A stretch of 64,000 bases of DNA from Hofstenia miamia. Taxonomy: Eukaryota; Xenacoelomorpha; Acoela. Position 1 is the stretch's first letter. The number at the start of each line of letters is the position of its first letter. The stretch lies in contig SCFE01000071.1 in NCBI GenBank assembly GCA_004352715.1, positions 178,185 to 242,184 of the forward strand, written 5' to 3'. The notes below the pieces were generated by a model. The model was not told where the DNA came from. It searched no databases and saw only the letters and a list, made by a program, of their open reading frames with translations. Positions 46,531-57,857 of this stretch are shown in pieces. Position numbers and translations under genes: made by a program.

Positions 46531-46948
46531 AATTTTATAATATAATTATTAAGTTGTTATTTAGATGTTAGATAAAAAAATGCGAAAGTAAATGAAGAAA
46601 TATCAAAAGTTGGACATGGATCAAATGAGTCGCGAGTTTGGGGTGGGTCGCATGGGTCATGAGTCACAATCACATGAGTCATGACCCATGATTATAATTT
46701 GTAACATTATGATATTGAAGATTGGATTTGTAGATACAACATCAATCACTCTTTCAAAAGCAAAGAAAAAAGATCAATTTAATATGTTCGCATCTCAAGA
46801 AATTTGAATCATTTTAATTGCACTCCACTAAGCGGAAGAAAACTAAATTGATTTGCTTCAAAATAAGTGTTGTGCAATAATTTCATTTGCAAGTTCATTA
46901 CATGCTTAACAACAAAGTGAAATAGCGAGATTCAAACAAGAAGGCTTA
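46531..46948. other. Non-coding interval with GGGTC/ATGAGTCATG words
   Basis: Positions 46620-46695 are rich in ATGAGTC / GGGTCATGAGTC repeats, like the subterminal parts of hAT elements. No end with matching flanks was found. Confidence 0.4.
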
Positions 46949-47491
46949 AGGTGTGTTCCCACTATCGACTTTTATCATCTGTCAAGAAATCGGTGATAAA
47001 AGTCGATAGTGTGAACACTCTATCTGCTTTTTTATCGGCTGATAAATGTCGATAGTCTGAACGCTCCATCCGATTTTTTGGCAAAACAACCAAATTACTG
47101 TCATCTGATATTTTATCAGCTGATAAAAGTCGATAGTCTGAACGGTACTAAAACTAGTCGAATAGCTACTTGAAACTAATTGTTTACTTCTCAAGTAGGG
47201 AACAGACTTCCAAAACGTAAATTATTGTCTTTGAAATATTTCAACTTCCAAATATGTAAACATTGTTTACATTCCAAGACAAACCAATCCATAAACAGAT
47301 GTTGTTGTTTTTCTTACTGTCAATCAAAAGATGATAATTTATCATCTGATATAAAATCGATAGTCTGAACGCTCTTCCAACTCCGCTTTTTCTGCTAAAA
47401 AATCGGATGATAAAAAATCGCCAATGTGAATGAAAATAATTGCATTTTCGATTAAAATCTGCTGATAAAAGTCGATAGTGGGAACACACCT
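46949..47491. mobile_element. 543-bp Harbinger-like MITE with TTA target duplication
   Basis: The ends AGGTGTGTTCCCACTATCGA are inverted perfect matches, extending to about 33 bp with two mismatches. The flanks are TTA at 46946-46948 and 47492-47494; a 3-bp TTA/TWA duplication is typical of PIF/Harbinger. Inside are at least five more copies of GATAAAAGTCGATAGT(S)TGAAC-like motifs near 46992, 47041, 47118, 47350 and 47408. No transposase is encoded. Confidence 0.85.
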
Positions 47492-47494
47492 TTA

Positions 47495-49254
47495 GTCAGC
47501 AATAAATCATCGTAGATGGTTTTACAGATTAATAGGTTTTGGTATAAAACGTGTTTTTCAATTGAAAAATCGACGTCGGGAATAAAATTTATGAAAATCC
47601 TCGAAAGTTCTTTAAGAGATCAACAACATAATATGCAATAGTGAAATGTCAGACAAAACCTTCCTGACTGGGATTGATCATAGATGCTTTTCTAGATGAT
47701 AAAGAAACGTCAGAATTTATTATTTCATTTTCTCATTAATGTATTAACATAGCAATGTTCATTTTCATATGGGCGAAATTGAAGATAATATTTCTCAGAT
47801 TATTTAGTGAACCTAATTTCTTCCTATGATGATGGGCCCACATTGCATGTGTCAGTAGCTCATGATTAGCCCCTCAAACAAGCTTAATCGCCGCAAAGCT
47901 GAGCTAAAGCCTAACCAAAATACTTTTGATTAGTTAAAGTGGTGATATGAAGAGTACTGTACAAATGCTCTGCTAGCTTGCATGAAGAAACAAATTTTTC
48001 TAATATAAGCAAGCTCATCTGAAAATGAGTGTCATTTTAGTGTACAAAGATGCAGATGCACCAAGCTGCCATGCATCTGGATACAGGTGAGTCTTTCTGA
48101 TTTTATTTGAGGAAATCAAGAACAACTATATTTAAGTAAAAGTTTCAAGATAAAATGTTAGTTACAAGGAAAAAGGCCCCTGAAACTTTAGGTCGTTTCA
48201 GAACTTTTTGTAAAGTTTGGGTCGTTCGTAATTATACTGATAGGTCACGTGGATTGTGAGTCCCATCATTTAACCAATGTCCCGCTCTGCAACAACTATT
48301 TAATTTAGTGATTTCTAAAATTTTGTTAAATAAATATAAAATTGCAAGATCCAATTAAAAAGTTAGTCATGCCAATGACGACCATTTTTGCGGTAATTTT
48401 TTAAGTTGTACGTATATCCTTAGCAAGCTGCAGAACCATTTTGAAACATTCATAACCCATTTTAGGATAAACCAATTATTTTATATTTGCTCTCCAATAA
48501 AACAACTTCATCTCTCGTATTTGTTTGCAATCAAAAATCACAAAAATGACATGTTTGGGAGTAGTAATCGATAGTAAATTGAATTTTGAAAATGAAGCAA
48601 GAATAATATAGAAAATGGCGCATGGAATAAGATCAATAAAGAATTCGAAATTTTTATGACAATTGAAAGGAGAGTAATACTCTTTTGATCAATTATTCAA
48701 TCAAATTTGTTTGTAATCAACTGGTAAATTAACAGACTTAAACAAAAAAGGTGAATTAAAATTAGAGAAGATATTCATATAAAGAACAAAGATAATTAGT
48801 AAAATAGTGCATAAATAATGTGCATTTACCACCAAGAATCACTAGAAGTCCTTCAAAATATTTGATGCCTATCAATATTTTGGAAACGAAAATAAAATAT
48901 TTTTAATCAGATCCGTAACCAGAAACTGAGGACAGGGGGGTGGGAGGTGCTAACATTTTTCATTTACTCCCAAAAATACAAATTTAATAAAAGTCAACAT
49001 CTATCCAAACTAGCAATAATTGTTTTTCATGTAACTAAATAAATTACCGAATAATATGCAAGTTGAAATTCGGAAACAATTCAAAAAGTGTATGAGCAGA
49101 GCTAATATGTCTAAGCCAAAAGATTACAATTGGTTACTAGAACGGTAGTTTAAAAAACTCACAACGAAATTGCTTCAAAAAGCGCCGCACTCTTTGACAG
49201 TTTACAATAGAGACAATAGTTTATGTTTTCTGCTAAACCTTAGAACTAATTCAT
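47495..49254. other. Mostly non-coding interval
   Basis: Apart from the candidate exon at 48025-48086, no feature was found. CAGGGGGGTGGGAGG near 48934 is a short G-rich patch only. Confidence 0.5.
48025..48086 (+). CDS. Candidate first coding exon with consensus splice donor
   Basis: ATG at 48025 opens 20 codons (starting MSVILVYKDADAPSCHAS) and meets a perfect donor, CAG|GTGAGT, at 48087. The upstream context GAAAATG is acceptable for initiation. No downstream exon was identified and the peptide is not recognised. Confidence 0.2.
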
Positions 49255-51465
49255 CTAAATCAATTTTCTTGGTTATGGAGTGTTCAAAAGCAAGCAGTAC
49301 AAGATTACGTGGCCGCCTATGAGTCATTGATCGTCTGTGAAGAGTGTCAATACGCGACAAAGCAGAAAACTGCACTCACAAATTGCGACACTGCACCCAA
49401 AAGTAGCTACAGCTGCAGCAACTTATACACATTAGGAAATTCACACTTTTGTTCATAAAGTTTATTCAGCAAAATGTTACAAACATCGCTACTTTCAACG
49501 TCTGCTATTAGGAGATTGTTGCTAAGATACGATTTGCATAATTCAAGTTCAGCTTTTCAAGTGGTAGCAGTGCTTGGCGATCGATAAAAGATTTAGACTT
49601 TCTGCACATAGCATAAACAGCGTTGTACAATCAGGCATTATGCTTAAAGCGATGAGTAAGTTCATTGTTATTACTGTCAATTGCATGAAAAAATTCTTTG
49701 CATTATCAAATAAAACAGTGTTTTGCTCTTCGCTACTTCCAGATGACACGTTTTCCTAAACAACGTAGTCAGCAAGACAAGAATTCACTAAACGACGAGG
49801 TTTACTCCACATTCAGCAGCTGCACTTGGTACTTCACTTACTTTGGACTGGTCGTGGTTTGGCAGCAAAGATTTAACACACTCACAGATGGTTGTGAACT
49901 GACTATCAGTCCGGGTAGCAGACGCCAACTTCAAAATGGTATCTACCAAGGCCATGGCTTCATCAAGATGGGTTTCCCTAGTTTGCAACGACTGGCCAAG
50001 CGGTTTTAGTATGCCCAAAAGTTTCTTTATACTAATGCAGCAAAAGCGAAATAATTTAGATTTAACTATATTTATCAGCCCAACAGCCATTGCATACATG
50101 TCTGCATCAAAATTTACTGTTTCAGGACAAGACACAATGCTTAATAATGAATCTAGGATCTCATTAAGTTTTCAACCAATGTGTGTCTAACACTCGTTTG
50201 AGCCTTGCTCCTTGATAAACAGAACCACCTTTAAACCTAGAAAAAAATGTATAAAGAAGACAGAGTTTGTCGAAGAACTGTTTGAGATCTGGCACTTCCT
50301 TTAACAAATCTATTGCGACAAGATATAGCTTGTGGTTATAGCAATGAACATACGGGATTTGTGTGTTCAATGAATCTTGTAGGATCTTTTGCACTCCTCT
50401 TTGATTGCCACTCATTACATTGGCACCATCGTAGCATTGAGACAATATTTGGCTCAAGGCCTGAATCCCTCAAAGTGTTGAGAACTAACGTGCAAAAGAC
50501 TGAGCATTCAGTTTGTCGGCTTTCGACATTTTCAATAATGATTCTAAGGGTTTCCCATTTCTGATGTAACGCAAAGACACAGAAATATTTTCAAATCCAA
50601 TTTATCTTTGGCACCATCGGATAAAAGTGTATACATTTTCAAATCACAAGACTGGACTTCATTTGAAATGTTTTCGGTTACCATGGTAACCATCTCATCA
50701 ATTATTATCATTCTGTATTGTTGGAGATGTGTACTTTGAGGTATATGCTTTTGAATTTCAGCCAGTTTAGCGACTTTCATTAATGTGTATTCAAACAAAC
50801 TAAAAAAAGCCCAATTTCTTTTCCTTCCGTTTTATCATAATCCCCACGAAGAGATCACTAGTTTAAACCCAAAAATTGCATTACTTCAGCGGTGTTTCCA
50901 ATGTAGTACCGATTATTCTCTATCACTTTTGATGAAGCCAATGCGTCAATAGTTGCATCAGTGGATAATCGCAATTCACTTTCAGACAAATCTTTCATAG
51001 CACGAACATGAGTAAGACAAGTATCATGCATCTCCAAGCCTTTATATTTATCTCCAACTTCCCTTTTTCAACCCTTAAAGCCACTGATAGTAAATGTTGT
51101 TTCTTTAGTATGATCCACATGTCTTCCAAACTTACGAAACGCAAAGCAAAACACAGCATCTCTTTCCACAGAATATTTAAGCCAGCAAAATCTATCATAC
51201 CAATGGATCTTGTCTCTCGGAAATTCTCAATGTTATGGCCGAAACAGAGCGTTTTGAGACGATATGTCATGTGGACACACGTTATTGTTTGGCTGCACTG
51301 CAGTTGGTGGATCTGACCTTGATGACAAAGAGTGAGAATCAATTTCAGAAAGCAATTATTTGCCAATGATCGTACCTGGGGGTGTTCGAACAACAAACCG
51401 AACCATCTAAAAAACGGCAATATTGTTCTAATACTTATTCTTTTGGTCAAACGTTTTTTGAACAA
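49255..51465 (-). pseudogene. TTF/ZMYM1-type hAT transposase, heavily decayed
   Basis: Right to left there is a TTF-type zinc-finger remnant near 51000-51160 (FAFRKFGRHVDH, TFTISGFKG, YKGLEMHDTCLTHV), then a linker. The catalytic-domain block SQCYDGANVMSGNQRGVQ follows at about 50390-50440 (the family signature with the Asp), then YVHCYNHKLYLV (Cys/His). The C-terminal dimerisation block at 49280-49400 reads QFSALSRIDTLHRRSM and RNLVLLAFEHS, matching the usual FSALRRIKTYLRSTM. Many frame changes and stops break it. It is a different hAT lineage from the BED-finger elements at the left of the window, and similar to genes annotated as ZMYM1 or DUF4371 proteins. Confidence 0.82.
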
Positions 51466-51788
51466 ATGAAGGAATTTAGGAGTTTCAACAAATCATTAGC
51501 AAAATAATCAAATCGCAAAAAATTAATCGGGAGTAATTCTTACATTAAAGCCCATCTGTACACATAATAATCTAAATATCAATCACAAAAGGGTTGCCTG
51601 TGCACATTAATAGCAGTTTATCGTTGGTAAAAAAAAATGAAGCAAGCTAAGTAGCCTAAATCTGAGTCTAGTTACGGGCCTGTTTCTAATAACTTAAATC
51701 AGAAACAATTACAACCTTCGGCTTCGCTCTGCTGATAACACTCAACACAGATCAGCACTCTGCGTGCCAGAGGTCGCAAGAGGTTTCT
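51466..51788. other. Non-coding; GC-richer segment from about 51690
   Basis: From 51690 the composition becomes GC-richer and continues into the duplicated segment at 51789. It could be a SINE-like unit, but no convincing Pol III boxes were found. Confidence 0.4.
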
Positions 51789-52189
51789 CACGATCAAACC
51801 GGTCCGGTGGTATACTCCTTGGGGTTAAGGTCTGCACCCGGATTGTGGCTACACCCACTAATCAGTCTGTTGACTGATTGAGTAACCCCAACTTGATCAA
51901 TACGGAAATTAAAACGGCTTGATTCAAACCCTGTATTCCCAAGGAACAAATATTCATAGGTAAAAAATTTACCAATAATAGAGATTTGAAAAAATTATTA
52001 TCAATTATTTTCAAATATAATTACATTATCAACAAGTAATATAAAATTGCTTTGCAATAAATTGTAGTTATAGTAAAAAAAATATCACCATAGTGATTGC
52101 AGTTAGCTTATATATGTTTGTTTTATATTTTATCGAATGTTATACAATAAAAACGCTGAGCATTGTATTTTATATCACATGAAAAAATG
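51789..52189 (+). repeat. 401-bp exact direct repeat, copy 1
   Basis: Appears identical to 56133-56533. It covers a GC-richer segment (CGGTCCGGTGGTATACTCC...) and the left part of a MITE related to 12341-12810. It is cut at 52189, where retrotransposon sequence starts. Confidence 0.92.
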
Positions 52190-53290
52190 GTTCCAGTGGA
52201 GATACCTTCAGCCTTGAATTGCTTCTGAATCTCCATGGTTCTTCCACCACTTACATCCTTCCCCTGGAACTCCGGTTGTGTCACCACCCTTGAATCAGTG
52301 AAGTTATCCCCCAGAAGGAAAGTTAAGCTGGAAAGAGGCTGATTGTCCATTCATATCTCTGCCCTTGAATCAGCCTTGAATACTACTTGGATGCCTCCTA
52401 ACTCTGCATCACTTATTGACCATCTCCTCATTCTCATCCCTTCTGCCCTTGAATCAACATCCAGTTTGAGAACTTCTGCACACTCGCCTCCTTGTGTTTG
52501 TGGTTGGGATTCCATCATTTGGTTGGTTGCGCCTCACTTGCTTCCTGAGTGGTTGATGCATCCTTCTCTAATTTCCTAAATGCAATTATTAAATTTATAT
52601 CCCATATTTCAGGGTCATATATAGTTTTATTTCTTGCAGCCCTCTGGGGTTGCACTCTCCTCTCCAATTGCTCCTTTCCAATATCTGCTGTGAATTCTTC
52701 CTCAAATTCCTCCTCCAGTAGGCTGTCTAAATCACACATATCATACATAACCTCCTTGCCGTTCATTCTGCTTAACTTAAACTCAGCATTTTTGTCTAAC
52801 TTCTTTTCCTCAATATCTGCCATTGCTCTTTTTAAATTTTGAATATGCAACAGTCTGCCATTATCTAACATATATTCATTATTTGGCAGTGTTTGCATTA
52901 TTATATGTGGTCTGGACCAGACTGTTTTTAACTTGCAGACTTGGTTTGTATTGGTTAATTTTATTGCTGCAAATGCGTAGACTTTATCACCTACTTTGTG
53001 CACATGCCCTTAAATCCTTTTATTATAGTTTTGTTGTTGTCTCACTGCTGATTTCTTTGTATTATGGCATATTGTTTCATGAATTCCTGGAATCTGTTTG
53101 TGGAGTTGGTTTACATATTCATTATTCAAGGCTTTACTAGTAGTGTTTTTCATTGGGATCATCCTTGCATATTTCGTGAAATTATCCACCATCACTAGTA
53201 GAAATTGGTATCCCTCATTATCCTTTGATAGCTGTTCCAAGTCGATGTGAACTATTTCATTTGGTTGTGTGGCAATTATTTTTTCCAATG
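52190..53290 (-). pseudogene. Integrase remnant, GPY/F module and repeat tail (second gypsy family)
   Basis: 53010-53288 encodes EKIIATQPNEIVHIDLEQL and MVDNFTKYARMIPM, then jumps to NNEYVNQLHKQIPGIHETI, skipping the catalytic middle. 52515-53003 encodes KLKTVWSRPHIIMQTLPNNE (GPY/F-like), LLHIQNLKRA, a long acidic stretch and RNKTIYDPEIWDINLI. The tail below 52515 has DSRAEGMRMRR and related DSR / FKAEG units, in the same place and with the same spacing style as the QLKG units of the main element. Stops and shifts are present. Confidence 0.8.
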
Positions 53291-53798
53291 GTGCTCTCTG
53301 TGTCGGGAATCATTGGTTATTGTGTAACAAGCATGTAGTACATTTGTTAATGATATCTTCAATCACTTTTCTTACTGCCATTGTTATAAATCACCTGTTA
53401 AATGTTTTCTCTGTTTGCATTATTCCTAGATGACCTTTTTCATGTATTCGCTGTATAAGATCTCTCTTAAAATATTCGGGTATCGCGATTTGATTGTTTT
53501 GTCCTTCAATGTACAGCAACCCATTTCAGTTTATTTTCCATCTATACCGTTCAAAGTAGCTTGCTGTTAGCTTTGATAGTGTCACCTGGGGTTCTTTCAA
53601 TTTTCTTATTATCTCATTAAGGATTATGTCGTCCTGTTGTTTCTCTATGATTTCCTTTTTGGAGATTTCCTCCTTCATTATGATTGGTAATACTGTTTGA
53701 CCTTTCTTGTCTACATTGATCTCTGGTAGCTTGTCATATTAGTTGTGTGGTAAAAATTGAAATTGCTGCTTTCCCCATCTATCTTTTCTGCGTCTCTT

Positions 53799-55132
53799 TT
53801 ATACTCTGGTTTTTATTTTTATAGTTTTCTCCTGTTTGTCTGTTTCGTAAGTTTTTGTTGTATTTTTTGGTTTAGCATTGCTCCTCCATGCTGGTGTTTC
53901 TCTATGCCATGCTGCTTTCTCGTTTATTCTCACATTTTTTTTGATTATGGCCTGTATGTCCACTGCTTTTCTGATCATTTTCTCCAGTTTATTGTCTACG
54001 TCACACTTGATTTCGAATTGTGCCCTTATGTTGTCGGGCATACCTTTACAAATATGTGAGAAGAGGTCGTATTTTGAGTATCGATTTTCTCTTGAGCTTA
54101 GCATGACCAGCCTCTCGACCTGTTGTATGTAATTGCGAATGTCATCCGTTTTTTTCATTTTTGTTCCGTTCAAAATTATACTATATTGGTTTTTGAAACT
54201 TTTATTTCCGTAATATTTGATAAAATCACTGATTAGTAGTTCGTAATCTGTCTTAGTTTCCGGATCTAGCAGCAGGTAATGCTGTGCTGCCACTCCTGTC
54301 AAGTATAGAGGGAATCTAGCTGCTGCTGAGTGTTGGCTTACTTTTCTTTCCACCATAGTTAGTTCAAACATTTGAAGCCATTCCTCAAATGTTGGGTTAT
54401 ACCCATCTACTCTACCATTGAACTTTGGTAGTGTGGCTTTGCAAGGGATCTTATCATTTCCCAATTCTTGGTTCAGTATCAAGTTGCTGTACTTGGGTTT
54501 CATGTGTTTTTTGTCCCTTCTTCGTTTTGCAGCTGTGTAGTTATCGCTTTTGTGATCTCGTCTATAAATTTCTTTTTCTCCGCCTCGTTTTCATCATCCG
54601 AAGAATCTTCTTCCAATAATTTATCATTGAGTGGTGTTGTTTGTAGTTTGCATTCCTTTCTGCCTACAAACTGAAAGTTGTGGGAGCATACATTCTCTTG
54701 TCATTCTTCTTTGTTTAGCTGCAGTAGTCTCAGTTTATCCTTTAGATGAGCTATCTTCTTGCCTCAAGTCATTGTCTCTGATTAGGCGTTTGTTCTCTAT
54801 TTCCAACAAGTTCTGTTGTGCTTGTGCTGGCTGTCGCTGTTCACTCTTGTTTGTTTCTAGTCAGATTATTTTGCTCCTTAGTTGCGTTATCTCTGCGGCT
54901 TGTACATCGTTGTCTTGTATTAGCTGCTGGTTTGTTGTCTCTAGTACGTTGTTTTTCTCTTGCAAGAGCTGGTTTTGCTCTAAGAATCTCCTATTTGACT
55001 CTGTTAATTGCTTCGTGAGTGTCTTAACCTCACTCTGAAATGCTTCGCTTTGTTCGATTAGTTTGGTGTCCATCTCGACTTGGATGATTTTAATTGTTTC
55101 TGCAATCGATTGCTCGATCTCTTCTATTCTCT
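53799..55132 (-). pseudogene. gag of the second gypsy family
   Basis: The N-terminal coiled coil (KTLTKQLTESNRRFLEQNQL and so on, 54861-55132) runs out of the gap. The capsid-like part (53799-54503) has NPTFEEWLQMFELTMVERK, FPLYLTGVAAQHYLLL, IQQVERLVMLSSRENRYSKY and MPDNIRAQFEIKCD, collinear with the main element's Gag. The zinc knuckle is absent because of the deletion near 53800. Frame breaks lie between 54503 and 54861. Confidence 0.85.
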
Positions 55133-56132
55133 NNNNNNNNNNNNNNNNNNNNNNNNNNNNNNNNNNNNNNNNNNNNNNNNNNNNNNNNNNNNNNNNNNNN
55201 NNNNNNNNNNNNNNNNNNNNNNNNNNNNNNNNNNNNNNNNNNNNNNNNNNNNNNNNNNNNNNNNNNNNNNNNNNNNNNNNNNNNNNNNNNNNNNNNNNNN
55301 NNNNNNNNNNNNNNNNNNNNNNNNNNNNNNNNNNNNNNNNNNNNNNNNNNNNNNNNNNNNNNNNNNNNNNNNNNNNNNNNNNNNNNNNNNNNNNNNNNNN
55401 NNNNNNNNNNNNNNNNNNNNNNNNNNNNNNNNNNNNNNNNNNNNNNNNNNNNNNNNNNNNNNNNNNNNNNNNNNNNNNNNNNNNNNNNNNNNNNNNNNNN
55501 NNNNNNNNNNNNNNNNNNNNNNNNNNNNNNNNNNNNNNNNNNNNNNNNNNNNNNNNNNNNNNNNNNNNNNNNNNNNNNNNNNNNNNNNNNNNNNNNNNNN
55601 NNNNNNNNNNNNNNNNNNNNNNNNNNNNNNNNNNNNNNNNNNNNNNNNNNNNNNNNNNNNNNNNNNNNNNNNNNNNNNNNNNNNNNNNNNNNNNNNNNNN
55701 NNNNNNNNNNNNNNNNNNNNNNNNNNNNNNNNNNNNNNNNNNNNNNNNNNNNNNNNNNNNNNNNNNNNNNNNNNNNNNNNNNNNNNNNNNNNNNNNNNNN
55801 NNNNNNNNNNNNNNNNNNNNNNNNNNNNNNNNNNNNNNNNNNNNNNNNNNNNNNNNNNNNNNNNNNNNNNNNNNNNNNNNNNNNNNNNNNNNNNNNNNNN
55901 NNNNNNNNNNNNNNNNNNNNNNNNNNNNNNNNNNNNNNNNNNNNNNNNNNNNNNNNNNNNNNNNNNNNNNNNNNNNNNNNNNNNNNNNNNNNNNNNNNNN
56001 NNNNNNNNNNNNNNNNNNNNNNNNNNNNNNNNNNNNNNNNNNNNNNNNNNNNNNNNNNNNNNNNNNNNNNNNNNNNNNNNNNNNNNNNNNNNNNNNNNNN
56101 NNNNNNNNNNNNNNNNNNNNNNNNNNNNNNNN
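55133..56132. other. Assembly gap (exactly 1000 N)
   Basis: The contig after the gap begins inside the 401-bp repeat already seen at 51789, which suggests the join links two versions of the same locus. Confidence 0.95.
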
Positions 56133-56533
56133 CACGATCAAACCGGTCCGGTGGTATACTCCTTGGGGTTAAGGTCTGCACCCGGATTGTGGCTACACCC
56201 ACTAATCAGTCTGTTGACTGATTGAGTAACCCCAACTTGATCAATACGGAAATTAAAACGGCTTGATTCAAACCCTGTATTCCCAAGGAACAAATATTCA
56301 TAGGTAAAAAATTTACCAATAATAGAGATTTGAAAAAATTATTATCAATTATTTTCAAATATAATTACATTATCAACAAGTAATATAAAATTGCTTTGCA
56401 ATAAATTGTAGTTATAGTAAAAAAAATATCACCATAGTGATTGCAGTTAGCTTATATATGTTTGTTTTATATTTTATCGAATGTTATACAATAAAAACGC
56501 TGAGCATTGTATTTTATATCACATGAAAAAATG
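56133..56533 (+). repeat. 401-bp exact direct repeat, copy 2
   Basis: Same sequence as 51789-52189. Here the MITE continues uninterrupted past 56533, so this copy represents the state without the retrotransposon insertion. Confidence 0.92.
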
Positions 56534-56685
56534 CTTGAAATGTCTAGATTATTGGCTCATTGTTGGAATTATCTTTGGTATATTAATGGCCCTTTGGCCA
56601 ATCACCAGTAATGGCCAACAATAGAAACAATAATGGGTCATCAATAATCCCTTTATCCTTGTTGCTTGGGTTTCGCGTTGAAAGA
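56330..56685. mobile_element. MITE related to 12341-12810, right part intact
   Basis: Shares CACCATAGTGATTGCAGTTA, GAGCATTGTATTTT and the right terminal region ending CCTTGTTGCTTGGG with the element at 12341-12810. The left terminal repeat is missing. Confidence 0.65.
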
Positions 56686-56906
56686 TTCCTGCAATTCTGG
56701 AATACAATTATTTCATGTTTTTTACTAGAATTCCAATGGTCCAAAATTTTAGTAATTACAATTCACATATGACATAAAAATCTCATGGGAGCAGAATGTA
56801 CAATTATATTCAATTAAGTTAAGATGTAGAAGCAATAAAGCTTTCAGCCAATCAGAATATTCCTACATTTCAAATAAATAGCAGCACTTTGGTTGTACAA
56901 TCAAAA

Positions 56907-57857
56907 ATGAATTTTTCGTCACCAGAAGAAGCTTACAAATCTTTTGAGAAATGGGCTGTTCTTTCATCTAATACAATTGTGGTGTTTGGCTTCATGCTTA
57001 ATTTTTTGGTAGTCACAGTTTACTGGCATAATGCAGGCTTAAAGAAAATATTAACCAATAAAATCATTTCAAGCTTGGCTTTTGTTGATTTTTGCACCTG
57101 TTTTGCACATACAATGAAATTGCATGTAATTCCTTTGATTTCGTTTCCTAAAAATATCGTGTTTGGAATGCTACATTGCAAGATTATTACCAGTGAGTTT
57201 TATGTTTGGGCTTGCATGTTGATTTCTATACTTCATATCTTGTTTCTGTCATGTGACCGTTACTTAGCAGTGGTGCACCCGTTGTATTATCAGGGGTTTT
57301 CCAAAGCACATATAAGAAGTTATTGGTTGTTTGCAATAGTTTATATATTGGGTGCAGCATTAGCTCTTGACAATTGCTTTTTCTTTACCTACGATGGTGA
57401 GACCTGCAAGAATATCTATCACGAATACCCTTATCCTAACTGGGTCTATATCATAATCACAGTTGTGTACATGGTGTGTTGTTTTGGAACTCTTGCGATC
57501 ATTTGCTACATCTATACAATGATTACGTTGAAGATAAGACGAACACGTCATCTAAAGAAGGAATCCAAAGAATTGCAGAGAAAAAACAAAAAGCTTTTGA
57601 TCATGATTGTATCACTGACTGTTTTGTTTTCAATTTGCACATTCCCTATTTACATACATCTTTGTTTAATTTATCTAGACATGCTGTTTCAGACATATTG
57701 GAAATTTCTGGAAAGTCCTGAACTGTTTTTTGTAGAATTGCAACTTATGCTTTTATCGTCTGTTATTAACCCCTGTGTATATGCAGCGCAAAGTAGTGCT
57801 TTTCATAAGGCCCTTCTAGAATTATTTAGGAAAATTTTAGCATTCCGGAGAAGTTGA
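56907..57857 (+). CDS. Intact intronless rhodopsin-class (class A) G protein-coupled receptor
   Basis: 316 codons from ATG 56907 (MNFSSPEEAYK) to TGA 57855-57857; no earlier in-frame ATG was seen. The N-terminus has a possible N-glycosylation site (Asn2). Seven hydrophobic segments carry class A landmarks: Asn32 in TM1, Asp61 in TM2 (LAFVD), Cys91 before TM3 with Cys157 or Cys167 in loop 2 for the disulphide, DRY at 117-119, Trp140 in TM4, Tyr201 in TM5, CTFP at 244-247 (TM6, lacking the usual Trp) and NPCVY at 288-292 in TM7. A basic third loop (KIRRTRHLKK) and a short tail with FRKILAFRRS follow. The TM5 proline is absent. The ligand cannot be assigned; peptide or lineage-specific orphan receptors are both possible. 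The frame is unbroken amid decayed transposons, which suggests selection. Confidence 0.92.
   Translation: MNFSSPEEAYKSFEKWAVLSSNTIVVFGFMLNFLVVTVYWHNAGLKKILTNKIISSLAFVDFCTCFAHTMKLHVIPLISFPKNIVFGMLHCKIITSEFYVWACMLISILHILFLSCDRYLAVVHPLYYQGFSKAHIRSYWLFAIVYILGAALALDNCFFFTYDGETCKNIYHEYPYPNWVYIIITVVYMVCCFGTLAIICYIYTMITLKIRRTRHLKKESKELQRKNKKLLIMIVSLTVLFSICTFPIYIHLCLIYLDMLFQTYWKFLESPELFFVELQLMLLSSVINPCVYAAQSSAFHKALLELFRKILAFRRS

Larger units (their letters stand above)
52190..55132 (-). mobile_element. Second gypsy family: internal-deletion derivative without visible LTRs
   Basis: In sense order: coiled-coil gag (55132-54861 and on), capsid-like gag (54503-53799), then directly the end of RNase H/linker (PEYKRDAEK), integrase zinc-finger remnants, a shortened integrase core, the GPY/F module, YDPEIWDINL, and a repeat-like tail down to 52190. 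Protease, RT and most of RNase H are deleted (junction near 53800), and a second deletion removes the core's catalytic part (near 53135). The right side is lost in the gap. Proteins are clearly related to, but distinct from, those of the main element. Confidence 0.85.

Noticed and set aside
51690-51960. tRNA-derived SINE in the GC-richer repeat
   Set aside because: A weak TAGCCACAATCCGG / GGTTTGATC pair on the minus strand resembles A and B boxes only loosely, and no tRNA fold was evident.
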